Shown here: piece after piece, positions 46,324-54,600 of the stretch
Numbering within the stretch: the first letter of the stretch is position 1
How the letters are laid out: each line of letters opens with the position of its first letter
Assembly: GCF_020216065.1 (NCBI RefSeq)
Contig: NZ_JAIWNA010000005.1
Coordinates: 124,001-188,000, forward strand
DNA from: Nocardia rosealba
GTDB taxonomy: Bacteria; Actinomycetota; Actinomycetes; Mycobacteriales; Mycobacteriaceae
DNA: 64,000 nt
Direction: 5' to 3'
Made by a program: the position numbers and the translations under genes
The notes under the pieces: model-generated
Told to the model about the DNA's origin: nothing
The model's input: only the letters and a program-made list of their open reading frames with translations
Database searches by the model: none

Positions 46324-47427
46324 GTGTCCGTGGACGTCGCCCCCAGTCCTGTTCTCCAAACCCCTGGCGCCGTCGCGGGTGCGCCGGGCTCCCCTGATGC
46401 CGCGGTCGCCTGGCACTACGGCGACCCGTTCGGCGAGCAGAAGGCCGCCGCGCAGCGCGTCGCCGTGGTCGACCGGTCGCATCGCGGTGTGTCCCGCATC
46501 ACCGGCGCCGAGCGGCTGAGCTGGTTGCACACCATCACCAGCCAGCACATCGCGAACCTGCACGACGGCCACAGCGCCGAATCACTCGATCTGGACCTCA
46601 ACGGCCGCGTGCTGCACCACTTCGTGCTCACCGACCTCGACGGCACCCTCTGGCTCGACACCGAGGGCGGGCACGGCACCGAGCTGCTCGGCTTCCTGCA
46701 GAAGATGGTGTTCTGGGCCGACGCCAAACCCGAGGCAGCCGATTTCGCCGTCCTGAGCCTGCTCGGCCCGGAGACCGACACGCTGCTCCCCGCCCTCGGC
46801 CTCGGCGAACTGCCCGGGCTGTACGCGGCCGTCGCGCTGCCCGGCGGTGGGTTCCTGCGCCGGATGCCCGGCGATTCCTTCGACCTGCTCGTCCCCCGCA
46901 CCGACCTCGCCACGTGGTGGACGAAGCTCACCTCGGCCGGTGCCCGTCCCGCGGGCATGTGGGCCTACGAGGCACTGCGCGTGGCCGCCCTCCGTCCGCG
47001 CGTGGGCATCGATACCGACGAGCGCACCATCCCGCACGAGGCCCGCTGGATCGGCGGTGTCGAGGAGCAGGGCGCGGTGCACCTGAACAAGGGCTGCTAT
47101 CGCGGCCAGGAAACCGTTGCGCGCGTGCACAACCTGGGCAAACCGCCGCGCAACCTGGTGCTGCTGCACCTCGACGGTTCCGCCGACGAACGGCCGGCCA
47201 CCGGCGACGACGTCACCGCGGGTGGGCGCACCGTCGGTCGCCTCGGTACCGTCGTCGACCATTACGAACTCGGCCCGATCGCGCTGGCCCTGGTGAAACG
47301 CTCCGTCCCGGCGGGCACCGAACTGGTGGTCGGTTCCATGGCCGCCGCCATCGATCCCGACTCGGTCCCCTCGGAGGAGGGCGTGCAAGCCGGGCGCGCC
47401 GCCGTCGACCGCCTGCGTGGTCGATGA
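46324..47427 (+). CDS. ygfZ: Folate-binding YgfZ/CAF17-type Fe-S assembly protein
   Basis: A 367-residue GcvT-fold protein, tetrahydrofolate-binding, that helps assemble or repair Fe-S proteins. The hallmark KGCYRGQE appears in HLNKGCYRGQETVARVHNLG (about residues 257-276), and the N-terminal VVDRSHRGVSRITGAERLSW is typical of the GcvT domain. GTG 46324 is preferred because of the TACAGT box six bases upstream; in-frame starts at 46189 and 46243 lie in GC-rich sequence without ribosome binding sites. Its stop overlaps the MOSC gene start (ATGA). Corresponds to Rv0811c by neighbourhood. Confidence 0.85.
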   Translation: MSVDVAPSPVLQTPGAVAGAPGSPDAAVAWHYGDPFGEQKAAAQRVAVVDRSHRGVSRITGAERLSWLHTITSQHIANLHDGHSAESLDLDLNGRVLHHFVLTDLDGTLWLDTEGGHGTELLGFLQKMVFWADAKPEAADFAVLSLLGPETDTLLPALGLGELPGLYAAVALPGGGFLRRMPGDSFDLLVPRTDLATWWTKLTSAGARPAGMWAYEALRVAALRPRVGIDTDERTIPHEARWIGGVEEQGAVHLNKGCYRGQETVARVHNLGKPPRNLVLLHLDGSADERPATGDDVTAGGRTVGRLGTVVDHYELGPIALALVKRSVPAGTELVVGSMAAAIDPDSVPSEEGVQAGRAAVDRLRGR

Positions 47428-48098
47428 GCCGCCCGCAGTTGCGCGCCGGTGACACCGGCCGCGTCGAGGCCGTGTGCGTGGTGCACGCCGAACTCGAGAT
47501 GCGCACCCGCGTGGGCCGCAGCGCCATCGACAAGCGGCCCGTCGCCGGTCGGGTCGGGGTGCGTGCGCTCGGACTCGACGGCGATCACGTGTGCGACACC
47601 GTCAACCACGGCGGCGTGCACCAGGCCGTCTACGCCTACGCCGAGGAAGACGCCCTCCGCTGGTCCGAGGAACTCGAGCGCGATCTGCCCGCGGGCTGGT
47701 TCGGCGAAAACCTGCGGGTGACCGGCCTCCCACTCAGCGACGCGGTGTTCGGTGCCCGCTTCGCGATCGGCGACACCCTGCTCGAGGTGAGCGGTCCCCG
47801 CGTTCCGTGCGCGACCTTCCAGCAGTGGTCCGGCGAGAAGCAGTGGGTGAAACGCTTCGCCCTGCGCGCCGACACCGGCACCTACTTCCGGGTGCTCACC
47901 GAGGGGACGATCGGCGCGGGCGACGAGGTGCGGGTGGTGCACGTCCCGGCCCACGGCATCACCGTGCGCGACCTGTTCACCGGCGCCGATCCCGCACTGC
48001 TCACCCGGCTGCTCACGGAGGAGCCGACCATCTCCGACGACATCCGCAGGCAGATCGACCGGCACAACAGGAAACGAAGCGTGGAGGTCCGGGCGTGA
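47424..48098 (+). CDS. MOSC domain-containing protein
   Basis: A 224-residue single-domain MOSC protein. MOSC domains bind molybdenum cofactor or sulfur carriers; related proteins (YiiM) help detoxify N-hydroxylated compounds. Seen: DGDHVCDTVNHGGVHQAVYAY (conserved GD..-HGG..QAV), GWFGENLRVTGLPLSDAVFG (FGENL), and the key Cys in SGPRVPCATFQQW. ATG 47424 overlaps the ygfZ stop and its own stop overlaps the following gene (GTGA), so the three genes form one translationally coupled unit. Confidence 0.88.
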   Translation: MSRPQLRAGDTGRVEAVCVVHAELEMRTRVGRSAIDKRPVAGRVGVRALGLDGDHVCDTVNHGGVHQAVYAYAEEDALRWSEELERDLPAGWFGENLRVTGLPLSDAVFGARFAIGDTLLEVSGPRVPCATFQQWSGEKQWVKRFALRADTGTYFRVLTEGTIGAGDEVRVVHVPAHGITVRDLFTGADPALLTRLLTEEPTISDDIRRQIDRHNRKRSVEVRA

Positions 48099-49045
48099 GC
48101 GTGGAACTTGTCGAGGTGGTGCGGTCCGGCTTCCGCGAGTGCGTGCACCGGGGTTCGGTCGTCGTGCTCGACGCCGACGGCACCCCGACCGTCGAGCTGG
48201 GTGAGGTGCACGGCCCGATCTTTCCCCGCTCGACGAACAAGCCCATGCAGGCACTCACCCTGCTGCGCAACGGCTTCGACCCCGTCGATGACGACGAACT
48301 CGCCATCACCACCGCCTCACATTTCGGCGAGCCCGACCACATCGCCCTGGTCACCCGGCTGCTCGACCGCTTCGGCCACACCCCGGCAGACCTCGCCTGC
48401 CCACCCGACCTGCCGTTCGAGGAGAACGCCCGCGCCGCCGCCATCACCGGCGCGGGCCGCAGCCCGCTGTACATGAACTGCTCCGGCAAACACGCCGCGA
48501 TGCTGGCGACCTGCGCGATCAACGACTGGCCGCGCACCGGATACCTCGACCTCGAACACCCACTGCAGCAGGCGGTTCTCGCCACCGTCGCCGACGTCAC
48601 CGGCGAACCCGAGACCGACCTGGGGATCGACGGCTGCGGCCTGCCGATCGTCCCCGTCTCGCTGATCAACCTGGCGCGCGCCTTCGCGGCGTTCACCACC
48701 GCCGAGCCCGGCACCGCCGAACGCCGGATCGCCGATGCCGTGCGGAGCAATCCGCGAGTGATTTCCGGCACGAACGGGCCCGATCTCCAGGCGATGTCGG
48801 CCACGCCCGGACTCTTCTGCAAAATCGGCGCCGACGGCGTGCACGCGGGTGCGCTCCCGGACGGACGTGGGTTCGCCTACAAGATCGACGACGGTCACGA
48901 CCGTGCCCGAATGCCCCTGACGCTGGCAATTCTGCGCAAACTCGGCATCGATTGGACCGACGAACACACCGACCTCGCGGCCACCGCGGTCCTCGGCGGC
49001 GACGCCCGCGTCGGGGTGATCCGGGCGATCCCCGGAGTGCTCTGA
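48095..49045 (+). CDS. Asparaginase (Asparaginase_II, PF06089-type)
   Basis: A 316-residue protein of the actinobacterial/rhizobial Asparaginase_II family. It should deamidate asparagine to aspartate and ammonia. Family features: VVRSGFRECVHRGSVVVLDA, FPRSTNKPMQALTLL (conserved RS..KP.Q), ITTASHFGEPDHI, YMNCSGKHAAMLATC (the SGKHA block), DLGIDGCGLPIVPVSL. GTG 48095 overlaps the MOSC stop by four bases. Length is typical. It could equally act as a related amidohydrolase, but the set of motifs is strong. Confidence 0.85.
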   Translation: MSVELVEVVRSGFRECVHRGSVVVLDADGTPTVELGEVHGPIFPRSTNKPMQALTLLRNGFDPVDDDELAITTASHFGEPDHIALVTRLLDRFGHTPADLACPPDLPFEENARAAAITGAGRSPLYMNCSGKHAAMLATCAINDWPRTGYLDLEHPLQQAVLATVADVTGEPETDLGIDGCGLPIVPVSLINLARAFAAFTTAEPGTAERRIADAVRSNPRVISGTNGPDLQAMSATPGLFCKIGADGVHAGALPDGRGFAYKIDDGHDRARMPLTLAILRKLGIDWTDEHTDLAATAVLGGDARVGVIRAIPGVL

Positions 49046-49186
49046 CACCCGTTCGACAGCTCTTCACCCACTCCTGGGAGCGCGACCGCCGGACACACGC
49101 TAAAGTGTCTGTCAGGAAGAGTATTAATTCGAACGGGGCCGCCAACAAACCCCAGGCCGCCCCGCAGTGACGCGAGGGGGTCAGCC

Positions 49187-49408
49187 ATGGGCCGTGGCCG
49201 GGCTAAGGCAAAGCAGACCAAAGTCGCACGTGAGCTCAAGTACAGCTCCACGCCGACCGACTTCGCGAGCCTTCAGCGCGAGCTGGCGGATAGCACTCCA
49301 CTCCACTCCCGAGGGAGTGGCGGCTTGCTATCCGACGAGCACGACGCGGATGATTCGCCGTCCCGTTGGAACAACGAGGACGACGACTACGACAGCTGGC
49401 GTCGCTGA
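49187..49408 (+). CDS. DUF3073 protein
   Basis: A 73-residue highly conserved actinobacterial protein: basic start MGRGRAKAKQTKVARELKYS, a central YSSTPTDFASLQREL, and an acidic tail (SRWNNEDDDYDSWRR). The split charge suggests nucleic-acid or protein binding; the function is unknown. ATG 49187 has GGGGG in GCGAGGGGGTC upstream. A TAAAGT box at 49101-49106 may be its -10. A 12-bp terminator follows. Corresponds to Rv0810c next to purM. Confidence 0.9.
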   Translation: MGRGRAKAKQTKVARELKYSSTPTDFASLQRELADSTPLHSRGSGGLLSDEHDADDSPSRWNNEDDDYDSWRR

Positions 49409-49420
49409 CCGAACGCCGGT

Positions 49421-49452
49421 GAAGGGGGAGGCTCGTGGTGGCCTCCCCCTTC
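49421..49452 (+). terminator. Terminator after the DUF3073 gene
   Basis: Perfect 12-bp stem (GAAGGGGGAGGC at 49421-49432, complement at 49441-49452), 8-base loop; T-tract weak. Confidence 0.65.
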
Positions 49453-49510
49453 AGCCGTTGTTCCGCGCAACGTCGCAGGCTCGCAGCAGCAGTACGGCGA
49501 ACATCCGAAT

Positions 49511-49552
49511 ACACGACGAGCGTCCTGTGCACACACAGGACGCTCGTCGTGT
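49511..49552. repeat. Perfect 19-bp inverted repeat with 4-base loop
   Basis: ACACGACGAGCGTCCTGTG at 49511-49529 and its exact complement at 49534-49552, loop CACA. It lies between two other terminators (49421 and 49648) in the convergent gap of DUF3073 and purM, so it is a third strong hairpin in 281 bases. It could be a backup bidirectional terminator or a structured RNA. Confidence 0.75.
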
Positions 49553-49647
49553 TCGCCGGACTCGAGACCCCGACCTCCTCGAGGCGGCGGACCCTACCTT
49601 TGTCGGATAGCCGTGCGGGGCCGTCGGCAAACCCCTGAACACGACAA

Positions 49648-49675
49648 AGCCGGGCCGCGCGTTCGCGACCCGGCT
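49648..49675 (-). terminator. Intrinsic terminator of purM
   Basis: Minus strand: 12-bp stem AGCCGGGTCGCG/CGCGGCCCGGCT (one mismatch) with 4-base loop, followed by TTTGTCG, 14 bases after the purM stop. Confidence 0.7.
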
Positions 49676-49689
49676 GAGTTGTCGGACGA

Positions 49690-50769
49690 TCAGAACCTGG
49701 GGTGGTCGCCCAGCAGCAGCGCGCGCGGCGCGTCGGCGTCGGCGGCCTTCTTGACCTGACCCAGTGTCCAGCAGTCGATGTGGCGGGCGGTGAGCACCGC
49801 CAGCGCACGGTCGGCGTCCTCGGGGGCGACGATGGCCACCATGCCGACGCCCATGTTGAACGTCTTCTCCATCTCGAGCCGCTCGACCCGGCCGCGCTGG
49901 GCGATCATCTTGAACACCGGCGCCGGATTCCAGGTGCCGCGATCCAGTTCGGCGACCAGCCCGGCGGGCAGCACGCGCGCCAGATTGGCGGCCAGACCGC
50001 CACCGGTGACGTGCGAGAAGGTACGCACATCGGTTTCGGCGATCAGCGCCAGGCAGTCCTTGGCGTAGATGCGGGTCGGCTCGAGCAGTTCCTCACCGAG
50101 GGTGCGGCCGAATTCCTCGACGTGCCCGGTGAGCGACATGCGGTCGATGTCGAGCAGCACCTTGCGGGCCAGGCTGTAGCCGTTGGAGTGCAGACCCGAG
50201 GAACCCATCGCGATGACGACATCGCCGGGACGCACCCGGTCGGGGCCGAGCACGGAGTCGGCTTCGACCACGCCGACGCCGGTGGCCGACAGGTCGTAGT
50301 CGTCGGGGTCCATCAGCCCGGGGTGTTCGGCGGTTTCGCCGCCGAGCAGCGCGCAGCCCGCCTTGATGCAGCCTTCGGCGATGCCGGAGACCAGTTCGGC
50401 GACCTTCTCCGGGACGACCTTGCCGATGGCGATGTAGTCCTGCAGGAACAGCGGTTCGGCACCGCACACCACCAGGTCGTCGACGACCATGGCGACCAGG
50501 TCGAGGCCGACGGTGTCGTGCTTGTCGAGCGCCTGGGCGACGGCGATCTTGGTGCCCACGCCGTCGGTGGAGGCGGCGAGCAGCGGCTCCCGGTACCCGC
50601 CCTTGAGCGCGAACAGTCCGGCAAATCCGCCGATCCCACCCTGCACCTCGGGTCGGCTGGCCTTCTTCGCCAATGGTCCGAACAATTCGACGGCGCGGTC
50701 ACCGGCTTCGATGCTCACGCCCGCGGCGGCGTAGGAAGCGCCTGCACCGCTGGGTGTCTGTTCAGTCAT
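49690..50769 (-). CDS. purM: Phosphoribosylformylglycinamidine cyclo-ligase PurM
   Basis: A 359-residue AIR synthetase: it closes FGAM to aminoimidazole ribotide with ATP, step 5 of purine synthesis. Motifs: SYAAAGVSIEAGDRAVELFG at the start, STDGVGTKIAVAQALDKHDT (ATP/substrate region), MVVDDLVVCGAEPLFLQDY, GGETAEHPGLM and HVTGGGLAANLARVLP. ATG 50769 begins the conserved domain; a longer frame to 50895 is not supported. In M. tuberculosis purM and purF are adjacent; here an ABC transporter operon lies between them. Confidence 0.95.
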   Translation of the reverse strand: MTEQTPSGAGASYAAAGVSIEAGDRAVELFGPLAKKASRPEVQGGIGGFAGLFALKGGYREPLLAASTDGVGTKIAVAQALDKHDTVGLDLVAMVVDDLVVCGAEPLFLQDYIAIGKVVPEKVAELVSGIAEGCIKAGCALLGGETAEHPGLMDPDDYDLSATGVGVVEADSVLGPDRVRPGDVVIAMGSSGLHSNGYSLARKVLLDIDRMSLTGHVEEFGRTLGEELLEPTRIYAKDCLALIAETDVRTFSHVTGGGLAANLARVLPAGLVAELDRGTWNPAPVFKMIAQRGRVERLEMEKTFNMGVGMVAIVAPEDADRALAVLTARHIDCWTLGQVKKAADADAPRALLLGDHPRF

Positions 50770-50931
50770 TGTGGGGAAAGCTCCAAACCGAATCGGCGGA
50801 TAGATGCCTGTTAACTCTAAGTGATCCGCCAGTCCCCCCGCCGTCCGGCTCCTCGCACTTACAACGCGGGCCCGCGGGTGGTGGACTCGCCCCACCCGCG
50901 GGCCGCTCGGTGCGGTTACCGACGGCCGGCC

Positions 50932-52572
50932 TCAGCCGGTGGCCAGTTCGGTACGACGGCGCCGCTGTTCCACCGGGTCGGGGACGGGAACGGCCGCGAC
51001 GAGCCGGCGGGTGTAGTCGTGCTGGGGATTGCGCAGGATCTGTTCGTTGTCGCCTTCTTCGACGCAGGTTCCGTCGCGCAGCACCATGATCCGGTCGGCC
51101 AGCTGGTCGACGACGGCGAGGTCGTGGCTGATGAACAGGCATGCCCAGCCGCAGCCGCGCTGCAGTTCGGCGAACAGCTCGAGGACCGCGGCCTGCACCG
51201 AGACGTCAAGGGCGCTGGTCGGTTCGTCGGCGACGAGCAGGTCGGGGTCGAGGACGAGGGCACGGGCCAGACTGGCGCGTTGACGCTGTCCGCCGGACAG
51301 TTCGTGCGGGTACCGGTTCTCGGTGCCCGCGGGCAGGTGGACGTCGTCGAGCATGTGCCGCACCCGTTCCCGGATGCTCGCCTTGTCACCGACCCCGTGC
51401 ACCAGCAGCGGTTCGGCGACGCATTCGCCGACGGTCATCCGGGGATTGAGCGAGCCCGCCGGGTCCTGGAACACGAACCCGAAGCGGCGCCGGATCGGCC
51501 GCAGCTTGCGCGGGGACAGGCCCGCGATGTCCTGGCCGCGGATCAGCACGTGACCTTCGGTCGGCCGTTGTAGAGCGGCGACGCACCGTCCGATGGTCGA
51601 CTTGCCCGAGCCCGATTCACCGACCAGGCCGAGGGTCTCCCCCGGCCGGATCTGCAGGCTCACCTTGTCGACGGCCCGGAACGGCGGCCTGCCGAACGGC
51701 CCCGGGAACGTGACGACCAGGTCGCGCACGTCGAGCACCGGCTCGACGGTCCGGTCCGGCTCCGGCCGCGCCGTCGCCGACCCCAGGTGCGGAACCGCGT
51801 CGAGCAGCGCCCGCGTGTACTCGGCCTTGGGGCTGGCGAACAGTTCGTGCACCGGCGCCTGTTCGACCACCTCGCCCGCGCGCATCACCACCACCCGGTC
51901 GGCCAGATCGGCGACGACACCCATGTTGTGGGTGATGAGCACGATCGCACTGCCGAGCCGGTCGCGCAGATCACGCAGCAGTTCGAGGATCTCGGCCTGC
52001 ACCGTCACGTCGAGCGCGGTGGTCGGTTCGTCGGCGATGATCACCTTGGGTTCGCACGAGATGGCGATGGCGATCATCACGCGCTGCTTCTGCCCGCCCG
52101 ACAGCTGGTGCGGGTAGTAGTCGACCCGGTGCTCCGGATCGGGCAGCCCGACCAGGCGTAGCAACTCGACGGCCTTGGCCTTGGCGTCCTTCCGGCTCAT
52201 CCCGCTGTGCGCGCGCAGCGCTTCACAGATCTGGAACCCGACGGTGAACAGTGGGTCCAGCGCCCGGGCGGGCTCTTGGAACACCATCGACACCGCACCG
52301 CCGCGCAGGGCGGTGAGCTGCTTCTCGGTCATCGACGTGACCGGTCGATCGCCGATGGTCACCAGACCGCGCACCGACGCGGACTGCGGCAGCAGCCCGA
52401 TCGCGGTGCGTGAGCTCACCGACTTGCCCGACCCGGACTCGCCGACGATGGCGAGCACCTCACCGGGAAACACCTCGTAGGACACGTCGCGTACCGCGTT
52501 CACCGGGCCCGCGTCGGTCGTGAAGGTGACCGACAGGCCCGAAACGGCCAGTGCGGCAGTCTTCTCACTCAT
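50932..52572 (-). CDS. Dipeptide/oligopeptide ABC transporter ATPase, fused DppD-DppF
   Basis: A 546-residue protein with two complete ABC ATPase domains. The first (about 8-260) has Walker A IVGESGSGKSVSSRT, signature LSGGQKQRVMIAIAI and Walker B VIIADEPTTALD; the second (about 290-535) has LVGESGSGKSTIGRC, LSGGQRQRASLARAL and LLVADEPTSALD. Each ends with the oligopeptide C-terminal extension type found in DppD/OppD and DppF/OppF. It powers the permeases encoded upstream. ATG 52572 overlaps the permease stop by eight bases. Two-in-one ATPases of this kind are common in actinobacteria. Confidence 0.92.
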   Translation of the reverse strand: MSEKTAALAVSGLSVTFTTDAGPVNAVRDVSYEVFPGEVLAIVGESGSGKSVSSRTAIGLLPQSASVRGLVTIGDRPVTSMTEKQLTALRGGAVSMVFQEPARALDPLFTVGFQICEALRAHSGMSRKDAKAKAVELLRLVGLPDPEHRVDYYPHQLSGGQKQRVMIAIAISCEPKVIIADEPTTALDVTVQAEILELLRDLRDRLGSAIVLITHNMGVVADLADRVVVMRAGEVVEQAPVHELFASPKAEYTRALLDAVPHLGSATARPEPDRTVEPVLDVRDLVVTFPGPFGRPPFRAVDKVSLQIRPGETLGLVGESGSGKSTIGRCVAALQRPTEGHVLIRGQDIAGLSPRKLRPIRRRFGFVFQDPAGSLNPRMTVGECVAEPLLVHGVGDKASIRERVRHMLDDVHLPAGTENRYPHELSGGQRQRASLARALVLDPDLLVADEPTSALDVSVQAAVLELFAELQRGCGWACLFISHDLAVVDQLADRIMVLRDGTCVEEGDNEQILRNPQHDYTRRLVAAVPVPDPVEQRRRRTELATG

Positions 52573-53503
52573 CGACGGACTCCTTCGAAGTGACCGCACG
52601 CCTGGTACGCAGCAGCGGATTCAGCGATTCGTCGAGACTCTCCCCGACCAGGGTCATGCCGAGTACCACGAGCACGATGGCGGTGCCGGGGAAGATGGAG
52701 GTCCACCAGATCCCGTTGGACACATCGTTGAGCGCCTTGTTCAGGTCGTAACCCCATTCAGCGGCCTGGGTGGGTTCGATGCCGAACCCGAGGAAGCCGA
52801 GCGCGGCGAGGGTGAGGATGGCATCGGCCGCGTTGATGGTGACGATCACCGGCAGCGAACCGGTGACATTGGACATGATGTGGCGGAACATGATTCGTGC
52901 CGTCGACGCACCGGTCACCCGCGCGGCGTCCACGTACGGTTCCGTCTTCACCGCCACCGTCGCGTTGCGCACCACCCGGAAGTACTGCGGCACATACACA
53001 ACGGTGATGGCGATCGCCGCCGACAACATGCCGCCCAAGCTGCTCGACGTGCCGCCCGCGATGACGATCGAGACGACGATGGCGAGCAGCAGCGACGGAA
53101 ACGCGTAGATCGCATCCATCACCATCACCAGCACCCGGTCGACCCACCGGCCCACGTAGCCCGACAGCAACCCGAGCGGCACCCCGATCAGCAGCGACAG
53201 CGTCACCGCGATCGCGATGACGAGCAGCGCGGTGCGGGCGCCGAACAGCACCCGTGACAGCACGTCCTCGCTGCGCACCGAGGTACCGAACCAGTGCTCG
53301 GCCGACGGTCCCTGCTGCGATGCGAAAGCCACACCATCGGAGGTGTTCTGCGCCAGATCGTAGGGCGCGAGCAGCGGCGCGAAGGCCGCGACCAGCACGA
53401 ATCCGGCCACCAGAATCAACCCGGTGATGAGCGTGACCCGCTGCATCCCAACGGTTTTCGACAACAATTCGGTGCCGGGCAGCCTGCGTTTCGTGACTGC
53501 CAT
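52565..53503 (-). CDS. ABC transporter permease, DppC/OppC type
   Basis: A 312-residue permease with an N-terminal helix (VTLITGLILVAGFVLVAAFA) and five further helices; this N-terminal OppC_N pattern is typical of DppC. The cytoplasmic EAA-type loop lies around DAARVTGASTARIMFRHIMSN, followed by GFGIEPTQAAEWG. It forms the membrane channel with the permease encoded at 53503. Start ATG 53503 overlaps the stop of the upstream permease gene. Substrate not readable from sequence; the family includes dipeptides, oligopeptides and nickel. Confidence 0.9.
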   Translation of the reverse strand: MAVTKRRLPGTELLSKTVGMQRVTLITGLILVAGFVLVAAFAPLLAPYDLAQNTSDGVAFASQQGPSAEHWFGTSVRSEDVLSRVLFGARTALLVIAIAVTLSLLIGVPLGLLSGYVGRWVDRVLVMVMDAIYAFPSLLLAIVVSIVIAGGTSSSLGGMLSAAIAITVVYVPQYFRVVRNATVAVKTEPYVDAARVTGASTARIMFRHIMSNVTGSLPVIVTINAADAILTLAALGFLGFGIEPTQAAEWGYDLNKALNDVSNGIWWTSIFPGTAIVLVVLGMTLVGESLDESLNPLLRTRRAVTSKESVDE

Positions 53504-54600
53504 CAGAACCTCACCCTCGGATCAATCAGTGCGACAACGGCATCCACCAGGAAGCTCATCACCGCGACGAGCAGTGCGATGAACGCCACGATGCCCTGCA
53601 CCGCGATGAAGTCACGGGCCCGCAGGTATTCGGCGAGCTGATAGCCGAGGCCCTTCCATTCGAACGTGGTCTCGGTGAGCACCGCGCCGCCGAGCATCAT
53701 CGCGATGCACATGCCCATCACCGTGATGATCGGGATGAGCGCGTTGCGCACCGCGTGCCGCCCGGTGACCACCCGCGAGGACAACCCGCGCGCCCGCGCC
53801 GCCTCGACATAGTCGCTACGCAGGGTCTGGATCAGGTTCACCCGGACCAGCCGCAGGAAGATGCCGCCGGTGAGCAGGCCGAGCGCCACCGCGGGCAGCA
53901 CCGCGTGTTCGAGCACGTCGAGCACATAGGACGGTTCGCCGTAGAGAATCGAATCGATGAACAGGATGTTCGTCTTCGGCGACACGTGCTGCAGCGCCAG
54001 CTCCACATCCGTACTGGCCCGGCCACCGACCGGGAACCAGCCCAGCCACACCGAGAAGACCAGCTTCAGCAGCATGCCGACGAAGAACACCGGCGCCGCG
54101 TAGGCGAGCACCGCCGAGAACCGCAGCACCGCGTCGGCAGGCGTATCCCGGTGTGTCGCAGCGTATCTGCCCAGCGGGATACCGACCGCGAACGCGACGA
54201 GCAGTCCCCAGAACACCAGCTCGAAGGTGGCCGCACCGTAGGTGACGACCACATCGGCGATGGCCTCGTTGTCCTGGGTCCGCCCGAAGTCACCGCGCAG
54301 GAACCCGGTGATGTACTCCCAGTACTGGGTCAGGATCGGCCGGTTCAGCCCGGCCGCATCCTTGCGCTCCTCGATCTGATCCTGGGTCAACCGGCCACCC
54401 ATGGCCGCGCTGATGGGGTCACCGATCACCCGCATCAGGAAAAACACCACTGTCACCAGCAACCACGCGGTCGGCACGATCAGCAGGAGCCGGATCAGCA
54501 GGTACCGCAGCAAAGCCACCTGGCGGGAACCCCCGCCGCGCATCCACCCGAAACGTTGCGCCCGGACCGGTGATCCGGGCGCAACGGGAACGTCACTCAC
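53503..54600 (-). CDS. ABC transporter permease, DppB/OppB type
   Basis: A 365-residue permease with six helices; residues 25-55 form the first (YLLIRLLLIVPTAWLLVTVV) and a periplasmic loop follows (DPISAAMGGRLTQDQIEERK), typical of DppB. The EAA loop is in DYVEAARARGLSSRVVTGRH. GTG 54600 overlaps the stop of the substrate-binding gene (GTGA), with translation coupled. It pairs with the DppC-type permease. Confidence 0.9.
   Translation of the reverse strand: MSDVPVAPGSPVRAQRFGWMRGGGSRQVALLRYLLIRLLLIVPTAWLLVTVVFFLMRVIGDPISAAMGGRLTQDQIEERKDAAGLNRPILTQYWEYITGFLRGDFGRTQDNEAIADVVVTYGAATFELVFWGLLVAFAVGIPLGRYAATHRDTPADAVLRFSAVLAYAAPVFFVGMLLKLVFSVWLGWFPVGGRASTDVELALQHVSPKTNILFIDSILYGEPSYVLDVLEHAVLPAVALGLLTGGIFLRLVRVNLIQTLRSDYVEAARARGLSSRVVTGRHAVRNALIPIITVMGMCIAMMLGGAVLTETTFEWKGLGYQLAEYLRARDFIAVQGIVAFIALLVAVMSFLVDAVVALIDPRVRF

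Noticed and set aside
49435..49638. Possible small protein between DUF3073 and purM.
   Set aside because: The frame runs through three hairpins and has no ribosome binding site.
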